DNA of 64,000 bases from Actinomadura rudentiformis (GTDB lineage: Bacteria > Actinomycetota > Actinomycetes > Streptosporangiales > Streptosporangiaceae), in contig NZ_WBMT01000012.1 of assembly GCF_008923185.1 (NCBI RefSeq), forward strand, positions 62,001 to 126,000, given 5' to 3'. The translations under genes were made by a program, and so were the position numbers. The notes under the pieces are model-generated. The model saw nothing but the letters and a program-made list of their open reading frames with translations. It made no database searches and had not been told where the DNA came from. Below, piece by piece: positions 25,054 through 32,540 of this stretch. Numbering within the stretch: the first letter of the stretch is position 1; each line of letters begins with the position of its first letter.

Positions 25054-25974
25054 GTGAGAGGGACATCGCTGGAGGCGGCCATCGACCAGGGGGTCGTCGT
25101 GCTCGACGGAGGGCTCGCGACCCAGCTGGAGGCCCAGGGGCACGACCTGTCCGACCAGCTGTGGTCCGCTCGCCTCCTCGCCGATGCCCCCGAAGCGGTC
25201 GTCGATGCCCATCTCGCCTTCTTCCGGGCGGGAGCCCAGGTGGTGACCACGGCCAGCTACCAGGCCACCTTCGAGGGGTTCGCCGCTCACGGGCTTACCG
25301 CCGAGCAGACCGCCGAACTGCTGCGCCGCAGCGTCACGCTGGCCGCGACCGCACGGGAGCGCCGACACGACGAAGGAGATGGGCGTCCGCTGTGGATCGC
25401 CGCCTCGGTCGGCCCGTACGGTGCGATGCTGGCCGACGGGTCGGAGTATCGCGGACGCTACGGGCAGTCGGTGGCCGAACTGACCCGCTTCCACCGGCCT
25501 CGCCTGGAGGTACTGGCCGAGGCGGGCGCGGACGTCCTCGCGCTGGAGACCGTGCCCGACATCGACGAGGCCGCGGCCCTCATGGCGGCGATCGACGGAC
25601 TGGGCAAGCCCGCCTGGTTGTCGTACACGATCGAGGGTGACCGCACCCGGGCGGGCCAACCCCTCGACGAGGCGTTCTCCGTGCCCAGGGGCAACGACGC
25701 GATCATCGCGGTGGGCATCAACTGCAGTGCCCCCACCGACATCACCGGCGCGGTACGGCTCGCTCACGACCTCACCGGCAAGCCAGTGATCGCCTACCCC
25801 AACAGCGGCGAGGGCTGGGACGCGGTGGCCCGGTCCTGGACCGGCACCTCCCATCACACCTTCGCGCCCGAACGGATCCATGCCTGGCTGTCGGGCGGGG
25901 CTCGTCTGGTGGGCGGCTGCTGCCGCGTGGGACCCGCCGACATCGCCGCCCTCACCGACCTCATCCCTCGCTGA
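25054..25974 (+). CDS. mmuM: Homocysteine S-methyltransferase
   Basis: Zinc enzyme moving a methyl group from S-methylmethionine or S-adenosylmethionine to homocysteine, giving methionine. The N-terminal VLDGGLATQLE and the three zinc Cys are present: Cys224 in GINCSAP and Cys289-Cys290 in VGGCCRVGP. 306 residues is usual. It starts with GTG. Confidence 0.93.
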   Translation: MRGTSLEAAIDQGVVVLDGGLATQLEAQGHDLSDQLWSARLLADAPEAVVDAHLAFFRAGAQVVTTASYQATFEGFAAHGLTAEQTAELLRRSVTLAATARERRHDEGDGRPLWIAASVGPYGAMLADGSEYRGRYGQSVAELTRFHRPRLEVLAEAGADVLALETVPDIDEAAALMAAIDGLGKPAWLSYTIEGDRTRAGQPLDEAFSVPRGNDAIIAVGINCSAPTDITGAVRLAHDLTGKPVIAYPNSGEGWDAVARSWTGTSHHTFAPERIHAWLSGGARLVGGCCRVGPADIAALTDLIPR

Positions 25975-26084
25975 GACCCGGGGCCAGGCGCAGAGGGCAG
26001 GCTGTCAAGCCTGGAATTCTCGGAGAACCGGACCTAGCGTCACAAGTGGTAGGTGTTCGTCACGGCTGGTGAAAGGAACACGCA

Positions 26085-26471
26085 ATGTCCCTTGATGTGA
26101 CTCCGGAGCTCCTCGACACGGCGCAGCGGGGCGAGATCGACGACGCGGCCTTCGTCGACTGCATCCGTACCTCCCTCCCGTACGCCTGGGAGATGATCAG
26201 CGGCCTGGTGGCCCGGCTGCAGGTGGACGGCGGAGACTTCGCCGACAACCACACGCCACCGCCGGACGAGCAGGCGCGCGGTCAGCTGCTGAGGGTCCTG
26301 GCGAGCGACTCCATGCGCGGCACCCTGGAACGCTACTTCGGGGTGAAGCTGGCCTTCCAGAACTGCCATCGCGTCGCGGTGTTCCCGACCGGCGACTCGG
26401 AGGCCTACCGCCGCTTCGTCACTCCGCGCGAGCAGATCCTCAACCAGTCGCCCGAACTCCGCGACTGCTGA
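26085..26471 (+). CDS. SCO5389-family conserved protein
   Basis: 128-aa soluble protein that I recall as the SCO5389 family of Streptomyces, also found close to nucS. Conserved-looking segments are FVDCIRTSLPYAWEMISGLV, FADNHTPPPDEQARGQLLRV and FQNCHRVAVFP, ending in LNQSPELRDC. No catalytic motif or membrane segment is seen. GAAAGGAAC precedes the ATG. Function unknown. Confidence 0.8.
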   Translation: MSLDVTPELLDTAQRGEIDDAAFVDCIRTSLPYAWEMISGLVARLQVDGGDFADNHTPPPDEQARGQLLRVLASDSMRGTLERYFGVKLAFQNCHRVAVFPTGDSEAYRRFVTPREQILNQSPELRDC

Positions 26472-26521
26472 ACGGGCTGCGCCGGAGGGCGCGTGTCGCC
26501 CTCCGGCCGCTCGTTCGTCTC

Positions 26522-26561
26522 GTCACCGCCCGGGGGTCACCGCCCGGGGGTCACCGCCCGG
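26522..26561. repeat. Three 14-bp units GTCACCGCCCGGGG across the stop of the flavin oxidoreductase
   Basis: Units start at 26522, 26536 and 26550 (the last incomplete). The stop of the minus-strand gene is the TCA at 26551-26553 in the third unit, and each other unit carries the same TCA. Confidence 0.9.
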
Positions 26562-27543
26562 ACGTTGCTGCGCGGACCTTGGGAAGGACCTCGCTTCCCA
26601 GGCGGGCGATGTTGTCGAGGGTGGCCGTACGCGAGCCGGCCGCCTCAACGTGAAGGATCATGTGCTCGATGCCCGTGTGCTCGGCCGTGGCGAGGATCGC
26701 CTCCACACAGTCGTCCGGTGAGCCGATCGGGTGCTGCAGGTCGCACAGGTGGCGTGCGTAGGCGGCGGGATCTCGTTGGGGGCGTGGGCGGTCGTCCACC
26801 GCGACGTAGCCGTCCAGACCCGGCCCGAGCCAGCGGGGCATCTCGCGCAGGAGGGTCTCGACGGCTTCGGCTCGCGAGTCGGCGACCTGGGCGAGGTGGG
26901 TGGAGATGTGCGGAGCGGGCTTGCCGTAGCGGGCCACCGCCTCGGCCTTGCCATCGTTCCCCACATGCATCCCCAGCAGCATGGGGAGCCCGTGGGCGGC
27001 GGCCAGCGCCTCGGTCGCGGGCGACGTACAGGCCACCGAGACCGGGGGAGGGGCGGCCGCACGCGGGACGACGGGGACCTCACGGAACTCGAAGTGCTCG
27101 CCCGACCAGCCGACGCGGTCGGACCGCAGCCAGGTGAGCAGGAGATCCAGTGACTCCGCGAAGCCGTCCTCGTAGCGGGACAGTCCTGTGCCGAAGACCT
27201 CCAGTTCGCGCCATGGGCCGCCGCGCCCCACCCCCAAGTGGAAGCGGCCACCGGAGACCAGGCTCAGGAGGGCGGCCTGTTCGGCGAGTGCGACGGGGTG
27301 CTGGCTGGAGAGGACGCTGACGGCCGTGCCGACGTGGATCCGGCTCGTACGGCCGAGGAGGACGCCTGCGAGTGTCGGTGCCGACGGGCAGACGCCGTAC
27401 GGCATGAAGTGGTGTTCGGCGATCCAGACGTCGTCGAAACCGGCCCGTTCGGCGGCGAGGGCGGCCTCGACGGTACGGGACAGGGCGTCGGCGTCGGACT
27501 GGCCGGGGTAACGGGTTGCGAGGAGGAAGATTCCGAAGCGCAC
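26551..27543 (-). CDS. LLM-class flavin-dependent oxidoreductase (luciferase-like)
   Basis: 330-aa TIM-barrel enzyme using reduced FMN or F420. It begins MRFGIFLLATRYPGQSDADA, then DDVWIAEHHFMPYGVCPSAP (His-rich active-site strand), VGTAVSVLSSQHPVALAEQA and FHLGVGRGGPWRELEVFG, all standard for the luciferase-like family. The GTG at 27543 is the start; an open frame continues upstream to 30081 but carries no gene sense. It is divergent from the dehydrogenase gene. Confidence 0.9.
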   Translation of the reverse strand: MRFGIFLLATRYPGQSDADALSRTVEAALAAERAGFDDVWIAEHHFMPYGVCPSAPTLAGVLLGRTSRIHVGTAVSVLSSQHPVALAEQAALLSLVSGGRFHLGVGRGGPWRELEVFGTGLSRYEDGFAESLDLLLTWLRSDRVGWSGEHFEFREVPVVPRAAAPPPVSVACTSPATEALAAAHGLPMLLGMHVGNDGKAEAVARYGKPAPHISTHLAQVADSRAEAVETLLREMPRWLGPGLDGYVAVDDRPRPQRDPAAYARHLCDLQHPIGSPDDCVEAILATAEHTGIEHMILHVEAAGSRTATLDNIARLGSEVLPKVRAATSGR

Positions 27544-27555
27544 GTGGACGTGTGT

Positions 27556-27603
27556 ACCCGCGCCGGGGTGCCCCCTGCGACCCGCGCCGGGGTGCCCCCT
27601 GCG
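27556..27603. repeat. Two perfect 24-bp tandem units in a divergent promoter region
   Basis: Units 27556-27579 and 27580-27603 begin ACCCGCGCCGGGGTGCCCCC and fill half of the 93-bp space between the divergent oxidoreductase and dehydrogenase genes. They could affect both promoters or simply be slippage products. Confidence 0.9.
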
Positions 27604-27636
27604 ATTCGGGGAAGCGCCTCTGGGAGACTGCCAGGC

Positions 27637-29331
27637 ATGAGTGGTGGTTCGTTCAGCAGGGTCGGAGTCGTCGGACTGGGCACGATGGGCGCGGGCATCG
27701 CCGAAGTCCTCGCACGCGGCGGCCTGGCCGTCGTCGGCATCGAGATCAACCAGGACGCCCTGGACCGGGGCCGCGGCAACCTGGAGGGGTCGACGGGGCG
27801 TGCGGTCAAGCGCGGCAAGCTCACCGAGGAGGCGCAGCGCGAGATCCTCGACCGGATCACGTTGTCCACGGACTTCGCAGACCTCGCCGAATGCGACCTG
27901 GTCATCGAGGCCGTGCCGGAGCGGCTGGAGCTCAAGCGGCGCGTGTTCGAGCAGCTTGACCGGGTCTGCCGCGCAGACGCCGTGCTGGCCACCAACACCT
28001 CCTCGCTCTCGGTCACCGACATCGCGGTCACCACCAACCGCCCCGCCAAGATCGTCGGAGTGCACTTCTTCAACCCGGCGCCGGTCATGAGGCTCGTCGA
28101 GATCATCGGCACCGTGCTCACCGAGGACGGCGCCGTCGCACGGGTCGCCGACCTGGTGAGGGGGCTCGGCAAGACGCCGGTCACCATCGGCGACCGGGCC
28201 GGATTCGTCGCCAACCGGCTGCTCTTCGGATACCTCAACCAGGCCGCGACCATGCTGGAGTCGGGGCACGCGACGCGCGACGACATCGACGCGGCCATGA
28301 AGACCGGCGGCGGTCTGCCCATGGGCCCGTTCACCCTCATGGACCTCATCGGGCTGGACACCTGCCTGGAGGTCCTGGAGGCGATCTACCAGGAGTCGCG
28401 CGACCGGCGGCACGCGCCCGCCCCGGTGCTGCGTGAGCTGGTCACGGCCGGGTTGCTCGGCCGTAAGACCGGCCGCGGCTTCTACTCGTACGACAAGACG
28501 GCGACGGCATCGGCACCGGCACCGGACGCCGAGACCGGGGCTCCGGCGGCCGAGGCGCCGCAGCCGGTCGTCGGAGTCGCCGGCTCCGGCACGCTCGCCG
28601 TCGCGATCATCGCGGGCGCCGCGCGGGCGGGCAGCGAGGTCCGGTACGTCGCGGGCGACGGCGACAAGGTGCAGGCGGCGCGCAGCGAGCTGGAGAAGGC
28701 CCTGGACGCGGACGCGCTGGCACGGGTGCGCGGCGGTTCCGAGCTGTCGGAGCTGGCCGGCTGCGAACTGATCATCGAGGCGGTGTCCGAGGACGTCTCG
28801 GTCAAACGATCGTTGTTCGCGGCGGTCGACAACGTCGCCGCGCCGGGCGCGGTGCTGGCGACCACGGCGTCGACGGTGCCGGTCATCGACCTGGCCATGG
28901 CGACCGACCGGCCCGGCGACGTGGTCGGGCTGCACTTCCCCGAGCCCGGCGGTGGACTGGTGGAGATCGCCGGAACGGTCGTGACCTCGCCGGGCGTCAC
29001 CGACAAGGCGGTGGAGCTGGCCGGGAGGCTCGGCCTGACGGCCGTCCGCTGCCGCGACCGCGCCGGATTCATCGTGGACGCGCTGCGCTTCCCCTATCTG
29101 AACGACGCCGCGGCCATGCTGGAAGCCGGGTACGCCGACGCCGACTCCATCGACGCCGCCATGACGCTGGGGTGCGGCTACCCGACCGGCCCGATCGCCG
29201 ACCTGGACCGGCTCGGCCTCGACCGGGCCGTCGCGGTGCTGCGCGCCCTCTACGCCGAAAGCCGCGAGGCGGCCCTGGCGCCCGCACCGTTGCTGGAGGA
29301 GTACGTCACCGCCGGGCGCACCCTCCGCTGA
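27637..29331 (+). CDS. Duplicated 3-hydroxyacyl-CoA dehydrogenase (PaaH/FadB-like)
   Basis: 564 aa made of two complete NAD-binding plus C-terminal dehydrogenase modules in tandem. Module 1 has VGLGTMGAGI (Gly13, 15, 18) and VGVHFFNPAPVMRLVEII with the catalytic His. Module 2 starts near residue 310 with VGVAGSGTLAVAI, where the last Gly of GxGxxG is lost, and has VGLHFPEPGGGLVEIAG with the Asn/Pro of HFFNP changed. The enzyme would oxidise 3-hydroxyacyl-CoA with NAD; the second module may be structural. An Ala/Pro-rich linker (about 290-310) joins them. It belongs to the 3-hydroxybutyryl-CoA dehydrogenase side of the family. Confidence 0.9.
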   Translation: MSGGSFSRVGVVGLGTMGAGIAEVLARGGLAVVGIEINQDALDRGRGNLEGSTGRAVKRGKLTEEAQREILDRITLSTDFADLAECDLVIEAVPERLELKRRVFEQLDRVCRADAVLATNTSSLSVTDIAVTTNRPAKIVGVHFFNPAPVMRLVEIIGTVLTEDGAVARVADLVRGLGKTPVTIGDRAGFVANRLLFGYLNQAATMLESGHATRDDIDAAMKTGGGLPMGPFTLMDLIGLDTCLEVLEAIYQESRDRRHAPAPVLRELVTAGLLGRKTGRGFYSYDKTATASAPAPDAETGAPAAEAPQPVVGVAGSGTLAVAIIAGAARAGSEVRYVAGDGDKVQAARSELEKALDADALARVRGGSELSELAGCELIIEAVSEDVSVKRSLFAAVDNVAAPGAVLATTASTVPVIDLAMATDRPGDVVGLHFPEPGGGLVEIAGTVVTSPGVTDKAVELAGRLGLTAVRCRDRAGFIVDALRFPYLNDAAAMLEAGYADADSIDAAMTLGCGYPTGPIADLDRLGLDRAVAVLRALYAESREAALAPAPLLEEYVTAGRTLR

Positions 29332-29372
29332 GTGAGGGGCTGCTGAGTGAGGTGCCGCTGAGTGACGTGCCG
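29328..29372. repeat. Three 15-bp tandem units each carrying TGA, starting at the dehydrogenase stop codon
   Basis: Units 29328, 29343 and 29358 read CTGAGTGAGGGGCTG, CTGAGTGAGGTGCCG and CTGAGTGACGTGCCG. The first contains the real stop (29329-29331). Confidence 0.92.
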
Positions 29373-29409
29373 ACCCGCCAATGTCCTGTCCGCCAATATC
29401 CTGGTCGTC

Positions 29410-29730
29410 ATGAGTCCGCGTAAGAACCGCCGCCCCGCCCCTGGTCCCAAGCCGGAGGCGGGCGGCGGTTCCTACTGGGACCAGAGCACTGAGGAGGGGG
29501 CGGACGGCGACTGGATCGTCCGTACGATCGCCGGGGCCAACGCGGTGAAGGCGTACCGCTGCCCGGGCTGCGATCAGGAGATCCCACCCGGGGTGGGGCA
29601 CCTGGTCGTATGGCCCGCTGACGGACGCGGCGGCGCGGACGACCGGCGGCACTGGCACCGGCCCTGCTGGAACGCCCGCGGGCGCCGGACCCCCAGGATC
29701 CAGCGGTCGCGCAACGCGCCCCGCTACTGA
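29410..29730 (+). CDS. Small zinc-ribbon-like conserved protein (often annotated ATP/GTP-binding)
   Basis: 106 aa from the ATG at 29410 (MSPRKNRRPAPGPKPEAGGG). A Cys/His cluster YRCPGCDQEI ... DDRRHWHRPCW looks like a zinc site, and the basic ending QRSRNAPRY is strongly conserved in my memory of Streptomyces homologues. No real nucleotide-binding loop is visible, so the common ATP/GTP-binding label seems unfounded. It could bind nucleic acid. Function unknown. Confidence 0.75.
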   Translation: MSPRKNRRPAPGPKPEAGGGSYWDQSTEEGADGDWIVRTIAGANAVKAYRCPGCDQEIPPGVGHLVVWPADGRGGADDRRHWHRPCWNARGRRTPRIQRSRNAPRY

Positions 29731-29754
29731 ACCACCCTGACACCGATTCCTTAC

Positions 29755-29812
29755 CGACCCGATCAGCGACCCGACCGATGACCGACCCGACCCGATGACC
29801 GACCCGAGCCGG
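29755..29812. repeat. GACCGACCCGA-type low-complexity repeats before the hydrolase gene
   Basis: Irregular tandem repeats of GACCCGA/GACCGAT, with a 17-base unit GACCGACCCGACCCGAT, lie between the stop at 29730 and the hydrolase ribosome site. Confidence 0.7.
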
Positions 29813-29839
29813 TTACCGGCAGCGAGGAGACCCAGGCGC

Positions 29840-30562
29840 ATGGCGGAGATCAGGGCTGCGACGGTGCTGCCCGCCCGGCGGGAGGACATCACGCTCCACA
29901 CCGCCGACGGGCTGGAGCTGGTGGGCGAGCTCGCGTTGCCCCCGGAGCGGCCGCCGGTGGCGACCCTGGTCTGCCTGCATCCCCTGCCCACGGCTGAGGG
30001 GATGATGGACAGCCACGTCCTGCGCAAGGCCTCGTTCCGGCTGCCCGCGTTGGCGGATGTGGCGGTGCTGCGGTTCAACACCCGGGGGACCGCCTCGGCG
30101 CGGGGGACGAGCCAGGGCGAGTTCGGCGGGGGCGAGACCGAGCGGTACGACGTCGCGGCGGCGATCGAGTACGCCGAGTTCCACGATCTGCCGCGTCCGT
30201 GGTTGCTCGGCTGGTCGTTCGGGACGGAGCTGGCCCTGAAATGGGGACGCGATCCGCTGGTCGAGGGCGCGATCCTGCTCTCGCCGCCGCTCCACCGGGC
30301 GGGGGACGCCGACCTCGACGCGTGGGGTGCGGACGGGCGGCCGGTCGTGGCGCTGGTCCCGGAGTTCGACGACTATCTGCGGCCCGCCGAGGCCCGGGAA
30401 CGTTTCAAGCGGATCCCGCAAGCGGAGGTCGTCGCGGTGGACGGCGCGAAACACCTGTGGGTGGGTGAGCCCTATGTGCGCATTGTGCTCAACGAGATCG
30501 TGAAGCGGGTCGCCCCCCAGGCCTCTCCGCTCCCCACCGAATGGGATGAATCGGGCAACTAA
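29840..30562 (+). CDS. Alpha/beta hydrolase
   Basis: 240-aa soluble hydrolase. The nucleophile elbow is LLGWSFGTELAL (GxSxG), the oxyanion strand is LVCLHPLPTAEGM, and the C-terminal catalytic His is in VDGAKHLWVG. The pattern (RFNTRGTASARG) is that of the dienelactone-hydrolase-like/YfhR group. The ATG at 29840 has GAGGAGA about 9 bases upstream. A terminator follows. The substrate is unknown. Confidence 0.85.
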   Translation: MAEIRAATVLPARREDITLHTADGLELVGELALPPERPPVATLVCLHPLPTAEGMMDSHVLRKASFRLPALADVAVLRFNTRGTASARGTSQGEFGGGETERYDVAAAIEYAEFHDLPRPWLLGWSFGTELALKWGRDPLVEGAILLSPPLHRAGDADLDAWGADGRPVVALVPEFDDYLRPAEARERFKRIPQAEVVAVDGAKHLWVGEPYVRIVLNEIVKRVAPQASPLPTEWDESGN

Positions 30563-30627
30563 ACCGGGACGGCCGGACACGGCCACTCCTCTCTGGGAAT
30601 CGCGCCATCGGGGTGACGATTGCCTAG

Positions 30628-30649
30628 CCGCCGTGTGCACGGCGGTTTT
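30628..30649 (+). terminator. Rho-independent terminator after the alpha/beta hydrolase
   Basis: CCGCCGTG-TG-CACGGCGG stem directly followed by TTTT, 66 bases after the hydrolase stop. One of the few hairpins here with a proper U run. Confidence 0.8.
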
Positions 30650-30681
30650 CGGGCCGATGACCCGGGGAGGGCTACGCCGCC

Positions 30682-31473
30682 ATGACCGTGCAGCTTTACG
30701 CCAGGGATGTGGGCTCCGGCACGCCGCTCGTACTGCTGCACGCCTTCCCGCTGTCCTCGGCGATGTGGCTCAACCAGCGGGAGGGGCTGGCCGCGCGCTT
30801 CCGTGTGATCACCCCTGACCTGCGCGGCTTCGGCGGGTCGATCCTGGGCGACGATGAGCCGTCGATCGACGAGATGGCCGACGACGTCGCCCGGTTGTTC
30901 CGGCGGCTCGGCGTCGCGCGGGCGGTGGTCGGCGGGCTGTCGATGGGCGGGTTCGTGGCGATGGCGCTGTGCCGCCGCCACCCCGACCTGGTCATGGGTG
31001 TGGTGCTGGCCGACACCCGGGCCGGTGAGGACTCCCCGGAGATCCGCGCTGCACGGCTCGCGCAGGCGGAACGGCTGGAGAACGAGGGCACCGTCCGGGT
31101 GCTGCTGGACGAAGTGCTCCCGCACCTGGTCGGCCCGACGACGTTCCGGCAACGCGCGCTGGTGTACGGGCGGGTGCGCGGTCTCGTCCAGGCCACTCCG
31201 GCACGCGCGGCCGCGTGGGCGCAGCGTGCGATGGCCGCTCGCGGCGAGAGCTTCGAGACATTGCGCACACTCAAGGTGCCCGCACTGGTCATGGTGGGTG
31301 CCGAGGACACGCTGGCCACCGAGGCGGACGCCCGCGCCATGGCCGACACGATTCCGAACGCCGAACTGCTGGTCATCGCGCGGGCCGGCCATCTGTGCGC
31401 GGTCGAACAGCCCGATCTTTTCAACCAGGCCGTCGCCGAGTTCACCGCCGCGATCGCCCGCATGACGGGCTGA
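30682..31473 (+). CDS. Alpha/beta hydrolase (3-oxoadipate enol-lactonase-like)
   Basis: 263 aa. LVLLHAFPLSSAMW is the oxyanion region, GGLSMGGFVAMAL the nucleophile elbow with Ser, LVMVGAEDTLA holds the Asp region, and RAGHLCAVEQPDLF the catalytic His. The overall pattern is closest to PcaD-type and related esterases. It is separated from the preceding hydrolase by a terminator, so the two are separate units. Confidence 0.87.
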   Translation: MTVQLYARDVGSGTPLVLLHAFPLSSAMWLNQREGLAARFRVITPDLRGFGGSILGDDEPSIDEMADDVARLFRRLGVARAVVGGLSMGGFVAMALCRRHPDLVMGVVLADTRAGEDSPEIRAARLAQAERLENEGTVRVLLDEVLPHLVGPTTFRQRALVYGRVRGLVQATPARAAAWAQRAMAARGESFETLRTLKVPALVMVGAEDTLATEADARAMADTIPNAELLVIARAGHLCAVEQPDLFNQAVAEFTAAIARMTG

Positions 31474-31515
31474 GCCGCGATATCCAGATATCGCCTGGCC
31501 TGACTCCCGGTTAGT

Positions 31516-31547
31516 GACATGTCTGATAGGACTCTTTAGGCATGTCC
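31516..31547 (+). promoter_or_regulatory. GACATGTC box and a related box upstream of the BTRD1 gene
   Basis: GACATGTC at 31516-31523 repeats the palindrome found twice before the carotenoid oxygenase; a near copy GGCATGTCC lies at 31539-31547. The ATG is at 31564 with a CAGGAGG ribosome site. A shared regulator is possible but unproven. Confidence 0.35.
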
Positions 31548-31563
31548 TGAACCAGGAGGCTCA

Positions 31564-32457
31564 ATGAACACACACATAAAGGGCCGTCGCGGCGCCGTCG
31601 CGGTCGCCGCGCTGGCCGCCGTGGGCGTCGCCGTGCCGGTGGTCGTCACCCAGACCGGGGGCGCCTCCGCCGCCGAGCAGCGCGCCGCCGCCCCCGTGGC
31701 CGCCGTCGCGAAGGCTCCCGCGTACGTCGAGTACCACGCCAAGTCCAAGACCTACCACTTGGCGACCGGCAAGAAGCTGGCGCGCAGCGGTTACCGGCCG
31801 ATCTCGCTGAACGTCTCGGACCGGGCGAACCCCAGGTACGCCGCGGTGTGGGTGAAGCGGTCGGGCCCGGCGTTCACGCAGGTCGTCGGCCAGACGCGCG
31901 CCACGTTCCAGAAGTCGTTCACCAACCTTCGCAAGAAGGGCTACCAGCCGATCACCATCACGGCGACCGGCTCGGGCGCCTCGGGGCTCTACTCGGGGAT
32001 CTTCGAGAAGAAGAAGGGCGCCTTCTTCTCCTGGGGTGACCTGACCGCGGCCAAGCTCGCGCAGCACAACAAGTACGCGGTGAGCAAGGGCTTCATCCCG
32101 ATCTCGATCGACGCGTACGGCACCGCGAAGGCGCCGCGTTACCTCGCCGTGTGGGTGGCCAACCCGCGCAAGGTGAAGTGGAGCGTGTCGCTCAACAAGA
32201 GCTTCGCGGCGCACGACAAGCTCTTCAAGGCTCAGGTCAAGAAGGGCTGGCGGCCGTCGTTCGTGGCGGTCGGCAGCGGCTACACCGCCATCTGGCGGAA
32301 CGACAAGATCGGCCCCTGGGTCGAGCTCACCGGCATGACCTCCGCCGTCCTCACCGCCCGGCTCAAGCAGGCCAAGGCCAAGGGTTACTACCCGATCCAG
32401 ATCGCGGGCGGCGGCACGGGCGCGTCCTCCCGCTACGCCGCCATCTGGCGCAAGTAA
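31564..32457 (+). CDS. Secreted protein with bacterial tandem repeat domain 1 (BTRD1)
   Basis: 297 aa with a signal peptide (about 1-38, ending ASA). The mature part has four to five repeats of roughly 50 residues with the BTRD1 pattern: GYRPISLNVSDRANPRYAAV, GYQPITITATGSG...LYSGIF, GFIPISIDAYGTAKAPRYLA and the final GYYPIQIAGGGTG...RYAAIW. These repeats occur in secreted hydrolases such as polyglycine hydrolases, but no serine-hydrolase domain is attached here. It is probably a stand-alone extracellular binding protein. Confidence 0.82.
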   Translation: MNTHIKGRRGAVAVAALAAVGVAVPVVVTQTGGASAAEQRAAAPVAAVAKAPAYVEYHAKSKTYHLATGKKLARSGYRPISLNVSDRANPRYAAVWVKRSGPAFTQVVGQTRATFQKSFTNLRKKGYQPITITATGSGASGLYSGIFEKKKGAFFSWGDLTAAKLAQHNKYAVSKGFIPISIDAYGTAKAPRYLAVWVANPRKVKWSVSLNKSFAAHDKLFKAQVKKGWRPSFVAVGSGYTAIWRNDKIGPWVELTGMTSAVLTARLKQAKAKGYYPIQIAGGGTGASSRYAAIWRK

Positions 32458-32490
32458 CAAGCCACACCTGTAGCAGGAACGTGGTCCGGC

Positions 32491-32540
32491 GCCCCGCCGG
32501 GAGACCCGTGACCCCCGGTCACATGGTCTCCTGGCGGGGC
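32491..32540. terminator. Bidirectional double hairpin overlapping the AI-2E transporter stop
   Basis: Outer 16-bp stem 32491-32506 with 32525-32540 (one mismatch) around an inner stem GTGACC-CCC-GGTCAC. It lies between the convergent BTRD1 gene (ends 32457) and the transporter gene, and its right arm encodes the transporter's last residues. Confidence 0.8.

Noticed and set aside
29410..29730. ATP/GTP-binding protein label
   Set aside because: No P-loop or other nucleotide motif is visible; Cys/His residues suggest a zinc site instead.
26551..30081. 1176-codon minus-strand frame
   Set aside because: Only the luciferase-like part (to 27543) is a gene. The remainder is antisense to the dehydrogenase and hydrolase genes.
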